Notes: generated by a model not told the origin, from the letters alone. A stretch of DNA of 64,000 nucleotides from Lineus longissimus (GCF_910592395.1 NC_088316.1:5024001-5088000); one strand, 5' to 3'. Positions 23,801-34,176 are shown, counted from the stretch's first letter. Numbers and translations are program-made.

Positions 23801-25567
23801 CCCAATAAGTAACCTGAAAATAATTGTTTCCCAAATGCCGTGCAGTCAACAACTTCCTCCTACTTATTATGACCAAATATCACATTATCAGGATTCTAAA
23901 TGTGGAAAGGCTAAACAATCTGTACGCGGGTGTCAACGGGACTCGCCATCGCAACACAATACCTTTTTCTGGAACTATCGACAAACTTATTTTACCAAGG
24001 TACACTATATAACCATAAAGGAAAATGGTTTACATTCCACTTTCGCAAAAGAGAGGAAGTTCTACTGTTAATCCCTGGTACATGTACTTTTACTCATTCA
24101 GAAACAACGCTAATACATTTACAGCAGTGTACTTCTCCGGCCAACGATTGCCTCAATTCTTTTGCAACTTGTAAATTTAGACATAAAATCCATGAGGTAA
24201 CTAATGCGCAATACAGCTACATGTAGGTAATAATGACCGCAATTTGTCGATAACGAATACAATGAGGACATCTCTTGCCCCGGAAGAGGGCCAGCTACAG
24301 GAAATATCAACGCATCTAAAGTGATACCCCGAAAGAGATCAATATAGCCTTTTAATCTACTTGTGTAACTACTGTTAAAATGGTGTGCTATGATGTACGA
24401 AGTGCTATAATGAATATACATTGATCGGCTAGTGTCTTCATTTTGTAAAAAAACAACAACCTGCAAAATTAATAATAGTTCGATAAAAATGGTTATATCG
24501 GGTTATTCAGAAGAGGACAAATATGCCTGTTTTAATGTTCTATATCTCAGAGATAGACCAACAACAAGTGTCCAAATATTGTACACGTCTCTGATGACGT
24601 GTTCTAATCTCATGTAACTTTCAGCATCCCATAGCTATTGAAACTATTAAAAGTAACGAAATGAAAAAAATCACAGTATCTGCGAACAATTCCATTTTTC
24701 TTTGGAAACCTACGCGTGATACTACAAAAAATTTTGGAACAAAGGCCTGTTCTGTGAAAGTCTAACCGCTTGAAAATGGGTGTGGGCCAAACAAGATGCA
24801 CTCAAGTAGATACAAATGGTCCATTGTGAGGAGCTAATTAGTATTTACCTTTATATTAGCACCTCATTAACTCCAACTTCAACATACGCCTTTAATCTTT
24901 ACTGCACAATATTGGGAAGCCCTGGTAGTGTAAACAGATTTCCTAGAAATCCATGCATTTCAGGGAAAAGTTGGACAATGTCGGATATTCGTCGGAAAAA
25001 TCAGGAAAAGTAAGAGAATTCGTTATCAGCAGAAAAATCATCCTACTAGTGTGTGCGTTTATCCTTTATATACTGTATATATATATGTGTACAGTCATGT
25101 ACTACATTTATCCCAAATGCAATAATGAATACAGAAAATATAGGCAATTCTTTGTGTTTACGTATTTGTGCGTGACTCATCTGTAAAACCTAAGCGCCCA
25201 GAAAAAGTGATGACGTCACATCGGTGGAAGCCGATATATACATGTATATACAGTATATGAAGGATAAACCCACACACTAGTAGGATGATTTTTCTGATTT
25301 CACACTAAAAATACGTTCACCGACAAAATATACAATCCACTGTATATATCCAAATACTCAAGAACTCTGCCATCAGCTGAACAAAATGAGGACACTTCCA
25401 CTGCTAGTATTCTTGAATGAATGCATTCAGTTGGTTGAATGTATAAGGAAAGAAATGTTTTCGAAATAACAAAATAATAAGTATACTTACGAATTGATGC
25501 TGTATCAAAGTGACACCTAGTCATGCGAGGTCTGGCTCTATCCAGATATCCAGCACCGATCGCCCAA
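8731..25567 (-). CDS. Cys-loop ligand-gated anion channel subunit, exons 2-9 (exon 1 not found)
   Basis: A pentameric ligand-gated chloride-type channel of the GABA/glycine receptor superfamily, in the plasma membrane. Transcribed exons are 25491-25567, 18727-18791, one of 16156-16385 or 14876-15105, 13318-13400, 12503-12640, 11986-12199, 10895-11102 and 8731-9075. All have GT-AG borders and consistent phases, giving about 452 residues plus exon 1. Landmarks are YLIQRWRD (loop D), IWLPDTYFP (loop A), a Cys loop with 13 residues between cysteines, YGHTTDE (loop B), YQTGTF (loop C), RQIGYY before M1, PAR and TTTTQSSG in M2, SYVKAIDVW leading M3, and FPLAYFFFNIAYW (M4). There is no second cysteine pair near loop C, so it is not a standard glycine or GluCl type. 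The ligand is unknown. Large introns hold several mobile elements. Confidence 0.93.
9212..9516. mobile_element. Hairpin MITE built from AACGACTTT repeats
   Basis: TACGGCAACATTTTAGTGCC at 9212 pairs with its near-complement ending 9516 (TA at both edges). The arms of about 45 bp include AAAGAAGAAAAAAAAGAAAA. The interior is a tandem of about 20-bp TCGTTATTACGAGA / TCGTTATAACGAG units. It lies in the intron between channel exons 8 and 9, about 140 bp upstream of exon 9. Confidence 0.75.
10895..11102 (-). CDS. Channel exon 8: M3 and cytoplasmic loop
   Basis: 208 bp between TTTTGTTTTCAG and the donor GTGAGG. It encodes SYVKAIDVWLLTNLVFVF, the conserved M2-M3 linker plus M3 of anion-type receptors, then a basic ARQEAKRRLKR stretch followed by an acidic DTESDEGDD stretch. 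Residue 1 completes Arg from the previous exon (AG/A). Confidence 0.93.
11986..12199 (-). CDS. Channel exon 7: loop C strand, M1 and M2 pore
   Basis: 214 bp. The strong acceptor TTTCTTTCCAG is chosen over a weak internal TTACAG because only it restores YQTG-T-F and the usual 12 residues between TG and RQIGYY. M1 is YYIVGLYIPSVLTVILSWVS. M2 runs P-A-R (-2' to 0') then ISLGILTILTTTTQSSG. Position 6' is Leu (codon TTG), where most anion-channel subunits have Thr. Donor CCAAG/GTAAC. Confidence 0.94.
12503..12640 (-). CDS. Channel exon 6: loops B and C
   Basis: 138 bp, the same length as the corresponding exon in vertebrate glycine/GABA receptor genes. After ACTTCAG it encodes GHTTDEILLQW (loop B strand, with Tyr completed across the junction), then VGPAIKISDDVVVEEF and the loop C tip FWSEKMESYQT. 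There are no cysteines. Donor ACCG/GTAAAG. Confidence 0.92.
13318..13400 (-). CDS. Channel exon 5: Cys loop
   Basis: 83 bp, the canonical Cys-loop exon length. The acceptor is CTCTCCTTCAG. It encodes LTLSFSCHMDLVKFPMDNQT then C, i.e. C-x13-C with the MD...PMD signature. NQT inside the loop is an N-glycosylation sequon. Donor AGTT/GTAAGTA. Confidence 0.95.
14876..15105 (-). CDS. Channel exon 4A: loops D, A and E (alternative copy 1)
   Basis: 230 bp between CTTATAG and AG/GTTAGA, phase 0 in and phase 2 out. It encodes EINIGMYLIQRWRDRRLIF, DEITLGYAQLDRIWLPDTYF, PGEKEATDHVITTPNVLLRV and ends YSTR. The NRT sequon near loop E is specific to this copy. It is the copy nearest exon 5. See 16156-16385 for its twin. 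Confidence 0.93.
15280..15440 (-). mobile_element. tRNA-derived SINE
   Basis: Read on the minus strand from about 15439, it has a tRNA-like head with an A box (GAGTGGCGCAGTGG) and a B box (GGTTCGATTCC), followed by a GTCAGTATATAATTATGTGC linker and a tail with GAGGGCGACTCTCTTC. The head does not complete a tRNA (no closing acceptor arm or CCA region), so it is a SINE, not a tRNA gene. It lies in the intron between exons 4B and 4A. Confidence 0.65.
16156..16385 (-). CDS. Channel exon 4B: loops D, A and E (alternative copy 2)
   Basis: 230 bp, the same length, phases and borders as 4A (acceptor TTTTGTGTAG, donor AAG/GTAGAC). It encodes ELTIGMFLRQRWRDKRLAYN, NITLGYLRLGQIWLPDTYFP, FEKRAIKHAITTPNVLLRIN and ends YTTR. 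By hand count about 46 of 77 residues match 4A. Differences gather after the loop D strand, after loop A (PFEKRAIK against PGEKEATD) and at the loop E turn (NEDGDVLY against NRTGHIVY). An NIT sequon is specific to this copy. Confidence 0.93.
16770..17915. mobile_element. Non-autonomous element with three internal ~310-bp repeats
   Basis: The outer motifs GCTCACCTC (16787) and its complement (GAGGTGAGC, to about 17908) are inverted, and the right end is itself a hairpin (GCTCACCTCTGCTAAGAGG...). The body is about 3 diverged copies of one module, each with GACCTCTGTGACCTTGA (16904, 17219, 17520), 'TTGGCCCCCT' and 'CATTGCAGT..AGAAACGTGCC'. I recall this type of end-hairpin repeat from other marine invertebrate genomes. 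It is in the intron between exons 3 and 4B. Confidence 0.65.
17791..17868. repeat. (GAC)n microsatellite
   Basis: About 25 near-perfect GAC triplets inside the right part of the 16770-17915 element. They produce poly-Arg frames on both strands that are not genes. Confidence 0.95.
17998..18099. repeat. Small fold-back around GGGGTAATTGTAGCCCC
   Basis: ATGGGGTAATTGTAGCCCC on the left pairs with GGGGCTACAAATACCCCAT on the right. The inner CTCCTGCCT/AGGCAGGGG also pairs. Probably a MITE remnant. Confidence 0.55.
18727..18791 (-). CDS. Channel exon 3: first beta strand
   Basis: 65 bp between CTTTTCTTTCAG and ATG/GTAATT. It encodes TTKVTIQMLVIDIAEISAVK then M, the superfamily pattern V-x-V-x(2)-x-V-x-S/D-I-x-x-I-S-x-V-x-M that leads into exon 4. 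The first two bases complete Arg with exon 2. Confidence 0.9.
20475..20508. repeat. Short tandem repeat (TTGGCTC)n
   Basis: About four to five perfect 7-bp TTGGCTC units, in the intron between exons 2 and 3. Confidence 0.9.
20599..20905. other. Intronic segment open on both strands
   Basis: Minus strand 20599-20844 gives 81 residues starting MDENISLINCC and ending IQKILANLE, hydrophilic with heptad-like leucines. Plus strand 20627-20905 gives 92 residues. Neither has a recognised domain. Overlapping opposite frames of this length in AT-rich DNA are unusual, but there is no second copy to test conservation. It could be a nested gene remnant or chance. Confidence 0.2.
25491..25567 (-). CDS. 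Channel exon 2: N-terminal helix region
   Basis: 77 bp between TTTTCACACAG and ATTC/GTAAGTAT. The only open frame that fits exon 3's phase gives WAIGAGYLDRARPRMTRC then HFDTASI. GYLDRARP matches the GYD-x-R-x-RP motif that precedes strand 1 in this superfamily. The 6.7-kb intron to exon 3 is long but phase-consistent. Confidence 0.75.
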
Positions 25568-28252
25568 CTGTGTGAAAATGATAACCATCTCGATCAGATG
25601 TAACCATGTCAGAAACATCAAAACGTCATCTAATGTATACCTCAGTCTATTCATTAACGTATGTACGTATGCTAAGAACATTTCTTGCCTGTGAAATTTT
25701 CACTATTTCTGATCGGAAGTGTTTCAGACAGAAATGAGCTTTTATAATTCCTTCACTTTATGCTACCGTAGTACATGGAAAAGTCATGGTTTTCTTTCAT
25801 AGCAGTTATTGGATTGATTAAGACACCAGTCATGCCAGTTGTACCATTTCACCAATTAACCAGCTAGGACATGTACACTGAACGTAACTTTTGGTTGTGC
25901 CTCAACAACCCTTCCAAGATACACACCATCTGCTGGACGTTTTCTAGATGATCGATCTCTATTGTATATGAAATTGATCAAAATGGTCACAATAAACTCG
26001 TGTATCCCCTGCAGCCATGAGGACGCCAGTCCAAATGGTGTTCTCAAATATCAAAGTCTCAAATATATTTAAGTGCGGTATTGCAAACGTACAAAACTAC
26101 ATAAGTAGATATTTTGTGAATTGCAATTCTATATGCTGCTCGTGTGGCAGTTAATTAATAATGCATCCAGCAAACCTTTTCAACTCGACCTGTGGAACTT
26201 TTCACTTTAACTCAAGTACCTAAGCTGTCAAACTATATCTACCTCAAATATAAAAGCCGTTAACTTATAGCTTTTGGCAACAGGCTACTACATGTATATA
26301 TTCCGCCCAGTACTTGAACGGGCGGCAGCTTTTCACTTTATGCAAATATAATGTTTGAATGTTTACGCCTCTCGTGGTCATGTTCTATTTATTATATAAT
26401 TGCCTGCAATATAACTGTTATAAAAGTTGATCGAGATAAAAAAATATACGGTGGATGGGAAAGGACATGGTGATTTTTTTCAATGACGACGCTTATTTTG
26501 TTATCTCAGAGTAATTCAGGCGCCTGACGTACTAACTCAGGCGCCTTACTTATGAAAATGAGGCTGGTGAGTTCAAGATGGTTGCCACCGAAAGTCAGTC
26601 GCCTAAGTCAGTGAGTCAGGCACCTGAGATAAAAAGATAAACGTCGTCATTGAAAAAAATCATGTCCTTTCCCAGCCACCTTAAAAATGTACCACAAATC
26701 CTGTTTTTTTCAATAATATACCTAAAGAGGTCGGCCCATTGCATTTTACCCAAATATTATGACGACTCACCACCTTTACAGCAGGCCTCTAGAAGAGAAA
26801 TATCTCGTACCTAAATTGAGTCTCCGTGATTCTTTGGAATAATTTCTTCACAACATCCTGATCTCAGTGCTCTTAACTAGCACTCTCTGTGCTGACATGC
26901 CTTGTAGTGAAACTGGCTAATAAAACCGATATAACGTGAACAACATTGTTGCCAATTGGGTTATTATATAGTACATGTACTACCAGAATAAATAATAGAG
27001 TATGTGTATAATGGCCGTGATGGTATTTATTATTTAGCTTTGTTGTTATTAAACACTGCTACGGTAAAACTGTAATATATGATGTGGAAAACAAGACGAT
27101 TGTAACAATGTGAAAACGTTGAGACATAGCTCCCTCCCTCATCTGCTAATCGAACAGATTGTCATTGTCGCCTAAAAATCGCCCTAATTAATCAATACGC
27201 TCACGATCAATCGATAAAAAACAGAATAGAAGGTATTAGATATTACACTTTCACCGCGTACACCAAATAGTTCACACAACGATTGATATTCCAGGTTGTT
27301 TTAATCCGAATGTTTACATCTACAGAATCGATTCCCCAGCAGGCCGAGAATCAGGCAGACCATTAAATTTGGGGAGCTGGCCTGTCTCAGGAAAAGAGGA
27401 TGTGTTTTGATTAATGTTGTACAAACAAGTTCGGTTCGGTTGAGGATGAGCGCAAATTTGACGGTTGTTGTACATTGTATATCAAGGGAATGATTATTGG
27501 TCTTGCTGGTAGGTTAAAATGGCTGCTTGTTGAATATCAAAGACTGGAATACACTTCTCGTCAAGTTTGAAACTTACCGTATCCTCTAGCACAGTGGTTT
27601 AGCTATTCGCAGGATTGGTGCTCATTAATAGATTGGCAGCTGTCGATCAAGTGATTGATAGATTGATTTTTGAATTCTCACTCGTCTGTGGTTTGGCGTT
27701 TATAGTTTGAGATTCTTGATTTAAAACGATAGTTTCAAATGAAAAGCTTTTAATAAAACACAGAGCTATCTTGGGCGAAATCGCAATAGTCAAGTGAGTG
27801 CGACTTGATACGATTGTTGAGTTAAATAGAGGTATTACTTGAGGAAATAAAAGTCACTTCCATTAGCCTTCCTTTTGACCTCCGAGTTTTACTCTAAACA
27901 AAAATGATTTTGATTGGCGTTAAGTGGTCTTCAGGCACGACGGCGCACCTCCGCGGAGTTGAGAATTTCCTTAGTCCTGAAGGTATACGCTCCACTATAA
28001 CGGTTTAATTGTTCCTCCATAACACTCCAAATATTGGTATTATTAAGAATGAAGGTTATCGGGCATTTTATATATCACGCGAAACAACTAGTGCATTTAA
28101 AACAAAGCAATTAAAGTGCTTTGAGAGCCAATTGAGTTTAGACACAAGGGCACTGGCGCCGAGCCCAGTGCTTTTGATCTTGGCGCAAATAACCCGAACA
28201 CCCTTCTGGAAAGTCCTCTCGTAGTTTATTGCGGCTAAGGATGGATTAACTT
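25568..28252. other. Upstream region of the channel gene; exon 1 not identified
   Basis: Exon 1 (signal peptide) and the promoter should lie here or farther right. A minus-strand stretch at 25856-26047 contains a hydrophobic segment (EFIVTILINFIY), but its only good donor leaves the wrong phase for exon 2. The fold-back element at 26450-26680 is the only clear structure. Confidence 0.35.
26450..26680. mobile_element. 231-bp fold-back MITE
   Basis: GGTGGATGGGAAAGGACATG at 26450 pairs with CATGTCCTTTCCCAGCCACC ending at 26680. The arms continue through TTTTTTTCAATGACGACG for about 42 bp with few mismatches, and the inner TATCTCAGG / CAGGCGCCTGA motifs also pair. No coding capacity. Confidence 0.75.
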
Positions 28253-29240
28253 ACTGGATCCACTCACCAATATGATCCCAAGCCCGACAATACCGGATTT
28301 GTACCATGGGTAAAGTCTAAACAACTGAGCACAACAGTAGGCCTTCTATGGCAAGCCAAAGCGGAAACAATGCAGGACTTCATTTGTACGTATAAGAACA
28401 CAAATTTAACGTCAGGACCTTTCATTTTCTTATCTAAATCTCCTTTTTTCCATACTTTAAAACAAAATCATATCTTAAATTTTTTTCAAAAGGGCTTTTT
28501 ATTCATCATGGCTTCATATTTTCATATCCGTGAACTATCATCGATCATGTCAAAAATATTTCGTTCTGTAAAACGATTTTTCATATCAATTTTTTTTTCA
28601 TTTAGTAAAGACATTTTTTATATACAGAAAAATGTTTATCATACAAATATTTTTATCATATCAGAATTTTTTTCGTTTAGTAAAAATATTTTCATACCAG
28701 GAGCACGTGACCTTCCAGGAGCACGTGACCGCAAAAATTGTTGACGTCACGTTTGGTACTATTGTCGTCTTGCAAAAATGATTCCATGCTTCATATTGTA
28801 ATCCTCCTGTATCATTCAATTCCTCCCGAAATCTAAGTCGTGTACCGGTAATAGACATTATGATGCAAAGACGACATCCAGATGATGAAATACAATTCTT
28901 ATTGTCTCTGCCTCGTTGAATTTGTGTTCTTATACGTACAAATGAGGTCTTGCATTTTTTCCGCTTTGGCTTGCCATACCTTTCGCAGCCATAAAAGGGG
29001 TGGGATATCTAGTCAAGAGTTAACAACGTTATCGTCGTGAATAGTCATCAAGGCTCTATAGCGGAACTTTTCATATTACAATTAAAGACCAATTGGAAGA
29101 AACGAAGACAAGATATCCCACCCCTTTTATGGCTTCGAAAGGCCTAATATTATGTCCGGTTGTTTGGGTTCGATCGATCGAGGCGGTAGCAGAAATCGGG
29201 TATTGTCGGGCTTGGGATCTTATTGGTGAGTGGATCCAGT
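28253..29240. mobile_element. ~330-bp inverted-repeat MITE (family A, copy 1), split by another element
   Basis: The ends share ACTGGATCCACTCACCAATA inverted, and the arms extend about 43 bp (through GATCCCAAGCCCGACAATAC). A second inverted pair inside is ATAAAAGGGGTGGGATAT. The left arm is separated from the rest by the insertion at 28347-28978. The uninterrupted relative is at 30432-30761. Confidence 0.8.
28347..28978. mobile_element. 632-bp MITE (family B) nested in family A
   Basis: Terminal arms of about 65 bp start TATGGCAAGCCAAAGCGGAA and are inverted with about four mismatches. The flanks CCTTC / CCTTTC suggest an imperfect 5-6-bp target duplication. Inside is a duplicated CCAGGAGCACGTGACC (28698 and 28714), each carrying a CACGTG E-box. 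The AT-rich open frame inside is not a gene. Confidence 0.8.
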
Positions 29241-30431
29241 GTACATAAAAATTATTGTGGTCAGGTTTACTAACAAGACTGTGGCTTAAGAGGAACAGAA
29301 ACGATGCAACAGAAAATTTAACTCCCCCTTGCCAACTTTCTACACACAGGCATTAATATTTTCTACGAAAATTTAAAAAAAAGAAAATACACCCTTCACA
29401 AAATCCATAACAAAAATAGATAAAAACGTTTAAGAAATATCCATAGAACGTTTTCGTAGAACCAGTACAGAGTTTTTTAGGTTTTTTTTCATAACGTACA
29501 TGTACGATTTAAATGGTAAACAATATACTAGTAAGTGTAGTTTATTCTCGATCTATGACTGTACATGTTTCGTCATGTACTGCGAAATCGACACACAGCC
29601 GAAGCATGACAACACGACAATCGACTAGACAAGTTTGATGTCGCCAGGTAACCCACTGACTTTCCAAATTGAACAAGTCATGTCGTAAATGGCATCGAAC
29701 GAACATGTGCTAATTTTGGAGCGACTTTGATATTCTGAAACGGTCTCAGATTGGTAAAAGAAAACTTAGGTAGAACTTGGATCTTAAAACATGTAATTTA
29801 TAAGTTGGATCTTAAAACATGTAATTTATAAGTTGAAAATTCCTAACATGTACAGGTTTTGCATCTATGTTACATTTCTATAGATTTTTAACGGCCTATT
29901 TTTTCTATCGATTTTTTAACAGAAATTTTAGACTGTGCTTGCCTATATCATACTTCATAAGATCAATACGTAAAATAAAGATATATCGCATTTCTGGAAA
30001 GTGAACCTGTATTGACTTTTAGGTGTTGGTGTCAAAATTCTGGTGACTTGATGCAAATTATTTTGTATCACCGATAACTGAACTGTGAATAAAAACTGCC
30101 AGTAGTTTTTTTGTTCAGAAGATGTTGAATAATTTAGACACGTGACCATGGTGACAGGTGTGTCGACTTCAAGTTGGCAAGGCATCAATGTCTGAGAGCC
30201 TCGGCTTGGCGCGCAATAAAGTACTTGGCTTCATTTCATATATTCTTTGTAATCAGGGAGCACCTCCTGAAGGATCCTCGCGGGATGGAGCAGCTTGTCA
30301 ATTGACTATTTTCTTACACCTTTGGTTACATTCATTAGCATTTTTGTGTGTATTTACCTAGTGTTCTCGTTGCAGTTTTGGTGTCGCTTGGTACGAATTA
30401 TAAATATTCTCACTCGGGTGTTTTAGAATAT
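29241..30431. other. No gene seen; short tandem duplication
   Basis: The only structure is a 28-bp unit (TTGGATCTTAAAACATGTAA...) present twice head to tail at about 29777-29833. The rest is AT-rich without supported exons. Confidence 0.4.
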
Positions 30432-30761
30432 ACTGGGTCCTCTCACCAATAAGATCCCAAGCCCGACAATACCCGTCTCGATGGGTAGAGCAAGCAAGTA
30501 GGCCTTTCGCAGCCATAAAAGGGGTGGGATATCGTGTCTTCGTTTCTTTCAATTGGTCTTTTATTGTAACATGAAAAGTTCCACTGCGGAGGCATGACTA
30601 TTCATGACGATTACCTTGTTAACCCTTTAATAGATATCCCACCCCTTTTATGGCTAAGAAAGGCCTACTATTGTGTTCGGCTGTTTGCACTCTACCCATC
30701 GAGGCGGTGGTACAAGTCAGGTATTGTCGGGCTTAGGGTCTTATTGGTGAGTGGATCCAGT
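30432..30761. mobile_element. MITE family A, copy 2 (intact)
   Basis: 330 bp with inverted ends ACTGGGTCCTCTCACCAATA / complement. It shares the TAGGCCTTTCGCAGCC and GGGGTGGGATATC blocks with 28253-29240 and shows the empty site of family B (TAGGCCTTTCGC continuous). AT-rich flanks suggest a short TA/AT target duplication. Confidence 0.8.
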
Positions 30762-31111
30762 ATACCCCCAGCCGCTCCCAACCTAAACCAAGGCACCCGA
30801 GAATAGCCAGCATTGCTTGACTAATTTCGTAACTATGAATGTTATTTCATTGATTGATTGCTTTAACCAACATGCTGTTGATTGACTACTAGTACCGTAT
30901 ATGCAAAGCCTCAGGGATCCTCTATAAATATTGGATTTGGAGCAACCCTGACTGATGAATGTTGAGTATTCCGGGCTTGCAGTTTTTGCCTGCGGTGAAG
31001 AGTCTCGTGGTGCTATGGAGCATTTTTGACTGTTTTACGCACGCTGTAAACAATTCGTTAACATGAAACATTGCTTGGCATTTATGAAACGTTCGTACCC
31101 TGGCCCCCATA

Positions 31112-31152
31112 CCCCCCCCCCCCCCACACACACACACACGCACACACACACA
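31112..31152. repeat. Poly-C / (CA)n microsatellite
   Basis: A run of 14 C followed by about 13 CA units with one CG interruption. Glycine/valine-rich frames here are artefacts. Confidence 0.95.
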
Positions 31153-31674
31153 ACAAAATGCCTGGATCCGCTCCTGGATATAATGTCAATCAGAACAAAG
31201 CAGATTTGACGGGCATAATTGCAGTTTACTTTTAACAGGTTAAGCATCATAGATGCTGGTTCCTGATGTGTTTCTTAGAATATGACCAATTTTAAACTAA
31301 TCAAAAAATAGTGAATTTTAGTTTAAGAATGTAAAACTTACATTGTGAATTCATTTTGTAGTCCAAACACTAATGAAAGTACCTTGTCCTTAAAGTGGTC
31401 ACTGATGACAACATATCGATGCCTTAGTTACTTCCTATATGATGTATAGCGTATACGGTTTATGTATAATGTGTTAGATGTGAAGAGGAACTTGGGAGCT
31501 ACATGACTGAAACAAAATCTATACAGAGAAAACAGGTGTTTGTCAATATATATCAATTACGACACCCAGTTGACACTGTGAGAACTAAACCTATGGTGGG
31601 CTCTAAATCAAACCCAAAGAGTGGGACCTGGTTCGCGTCAGCATGGTGCACCTGCTGACTTTCGGTGATGTAGG

Positions 31675-32082
31675 ATGAACAAAGCCCTATTGGTACGTTT
31701 AATGAAAATGATTTCCGTGATAAAAGTTTTATTTTTGAATACATTATCAGATTTAAAAGATAGTAAACTTATGTTTCCACGACAAAAACTTTATTCTAGG
31801 TTTATGACTTGGTCATCATCACATGGATTTTTAAATCTGTTCGAGATTCATATTCGTCATTGGAAAATACAACTTTTTTGTCCCCAAAGTCTTTCATATC
31901 AGGCGGCAATAAGGCTCATTACCGACATGAGCCTTGGACATCTTCATTTTGTTCATTTTGAATTACAGTCGTGTGGCGGAGTAATCTTGCAAGTTTACTT
32001 TACTGACAAGCACAACGAACGTGTCATTCCTTGCAAACTAGAAAGAAGAACTAGGCCCTATGGTATGTCGACATTGGTCTAG
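31675..32082 (+). CDS. Uncertain 135-aa ORF crossing the array border
   Basis: It starts with ATG and is mixed hydrophobic/basic (RFMTWSSSHGFLNLFEIHIR, QSLSYQAAIRLITDMSLGHL). Its last 14 codons lie in array copy 1 (from 32041), so the end is not ancestral. No domain recognised. It could be a decayed mobile-element frame or chance. Confidence 0.2.
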   Translation: MNKALLVRLMKMISVIKVLFLNTLSDLKDSKLMFPRQKLYSRFMTWSSSHGFLNLFEIHIRHWKIQLFCPQSLSYQAAIRLITDMSLGHLHFVHFELQSCGGVILQVYFTDKHNERVIPCKLERRTRPYGMSTLV

Positions 32083-32205
32083 CCAGACTAACAAGTTTCA
32101 ACCAGACCGAATTCCGAACTGTGACTTAGTCAACCAAAAGTCTTTCAATAGGTTTATAAATTTATTGAAAAACTCTGGTCAACCAGTTTGGAAACATCAT
32201 CATTA

Positions 32206-32443
32206 TCATACGGTGAACCAAGGCGGGAATCTCCAGAATCACTCGGTCCCCAAATGCTGCATGTTGATCGATGAACCTCGTGTGTGGCTTCTGTGCACAT
32301 AACTGTCTGAGTACCTATAGTCTCCATACCCGCTTCCGGGCAGCGTCCCCAAGTCTCGCTGTTGACGCCGATTCAACAGCGCCTTCTGTCGTCACCCGGT
32401 CCTCCATCCCCGGGCTCGATGTTCCCGGGTTCTCTGTTTTCAC
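32206..32443 (-). pseudogene. Decayed copy of the array's minus-strand exon
   Basis: Same position and acceptor (TTTTATCGTACAG) as the open copies at 44810-45047 and 58906-59143. In that frame TGC has become TGA (GGG TGA CGA) and a second TGA falls near the end (GAG TGA TTC). The start region further upstream also has CAA changed to TAA. Copy 1 is therefore non-functional in this frame. Confidence 0.5.
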
Positions 32444-33152
32444 CTGTACGATAAAATACCAGGTTTATGTTAGGGTACGACGTTCGTGTTTATTGTACGT
32501 ATATACTCTAGGATCAGGAAAATAGAACTACACAATGCCGTGGAGCAGTTATTCATGTACATTTGCTGAAACCTGGGAAGATATATTTCAATTATAAAAT
32601 ATATCAAGTTTTAGTTGCTGGTTTTAGTTGTATTACTATCTACAACATTTATACCCAGAGTGCGTATTCACACAATTAGAATTGTGAATATTACAGCGGG
32701 AATATTTGTGCGAGGCGATCATTCTTCATTTGGGTGGGGAACCAGGTGAGTCGCGTACAAGGTTGAAATGTTGAGAGACGGAGTGTTTTCCAGAGCGAAT
32801 AGGCCCAACCATTTATTTTTTGAAAATCCATAATGCAATACTTGCTATACGATAACTAAAATAAGATGAAATTTCAACTTTCCTACACTTGAAAAAACCC
32901 TACCGATCGTATTGATCGGAGGGTATTGATCCTTTTCGATTTCACATGTAGAATCATAGCTGGCCTGTATCTCCTTTGTTGCCATTATATTTCTTTTTTA
33001 CTGCACGAAATACTGCTTTGTCAGATCTACTGTTGCAGTGATAGATATAGCATCGTCATATATATGATAAGGCATATGCATGATAGAACGTGTCCGGGTA
33101 TTAGTCCGCATGCACTTCCATCCAAGCCAAGATACTCTAGTCCGCGGACTAT

Positions 33153-33550
33153 AGCCGCACTTACATTACCTGAAAATGGACCACCAATCTTGGTTCGGGA
33201 ACCAATGCCGCACCATCGAAAATCCACCAAGCGCTTACACCAGCGCTGCAGCTAGTTATAAAATCCGGCTACAGATGGCGCGCAAACAATAAATTGCATG
33301 CGCAGAAAGCGCCATTTCGAAAGCGCCGCCTGGAGCCGAACCATCCAACTAGCTAATTGCCGAACCATTTGCGCGTACACCACGACAAAGCCGAGCTTTT
33401 AGCAAGCCGGGCGAATTTGGACCATCAAGCTTGGTGGGACAAATTCGCTCGGCAATTTGTATCGGCAATGGATTGCCGAACCAATTTGTCGCGGCAATGT
33501 GGTGGTGTAAGTGCAATTGGTCCACCAATATTTCGTGGTGTAAGCGCAGC
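33153..33550. mobile_element. 398-bp MITE, private to array copy 1
   Basis: Copies 2 and 3 read GCGGACTATGTTCCGC without a break, while copy 1 has this segment between two TAT. The ends are imperfect inverted repeats (AGCCGCACTTAC / AGCTGCGCTTAC). The inside holds several inverted ACCACCAA / GCCGAACCA motifs. The empty sites in the sister copies prove insertion. Confidence 0.8.
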
Positions 33551-33895
33551 TATGTTCCGCCCCTTTTCTACAGTAGAGCTGCATATTTGAATTCAGCGTT
33601 TGAAGTTTTCTAGTCATAGCTACTGGGAAGATATAGACAGCTCTCGAATCGGCTCACATATATGTACTTAAAACGCGATGTTTGAAGAAGGCCGGACACA
33701 GTGAATGCAACACCTCTTAATCTCACGTTTCGCTATACAAATATAGGTAAGTTTACCGTTTATTATCACCAAACTTGCTTGAAAAACACAGAGTTCAATC
33801 TTTTAATCTTGTGATTCAATACCCAATGCATGACTGAAATGCAGCATCGAGAAGAGAAAATTAGGCATTGCATCGTTTAGTCGTCGGTTTGTCCT

Positions 33896-34176
33896 TTGAT
33901 CTTGTCACGCAAAACTTCGAAATCTTATAAAAAAATTAAATGTCAGTCGGTTTTAAATGTTTCTCCAGAAACAATGGTTATTTTTACAGTCAGTTTATCG
34001 GTATGTGTCACCTTCCCTTCCTCAGAACCGAATTTGTTCTTAAGATATCAGGTTCTCTACCAATCTATGAGCAGAAACACGATGTTCACCGGCGCAATGT
34101 TATCATTTCGAATGATAGTCATCCTCGGAACGGTGCTTTTAGTTTTGTCGCTCGTATTTTAGATAGTGAGTTTTGA
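33896..34176 (+). other. Conserved block with two overlapping frames, array copy 1
   Basis: One frame begins at ATG 33974 and reads as signal-peptide or membrane sequence (MVIFTVSLSVCVTF, later MIVILGTVLLVLSLVF, stop). A shifted frame (33940-34176) is hydrophilic (SGSLPIYEQKHDVHRR, FSFVARILDSEF, stop). About 90 bp in the middle (AAGATATCAGGTTCTC to GAATGATAGTC) are identical in all three copies. Which frame, if any, is used is unclear. Confidence 0.3.

Noticed and set aside
25856-26047. Possible exon 1 of the channel gene
   Set aside because: Has a hydrophobic stretch, but its plausible donor gives the wrong phase for exon 2 and there is no good ATG plus signal peptide.
28370-28744. 124-codon Phe/Ser-rich frame
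   Set aside because: Lies in the T-rich interior of MITE family B.
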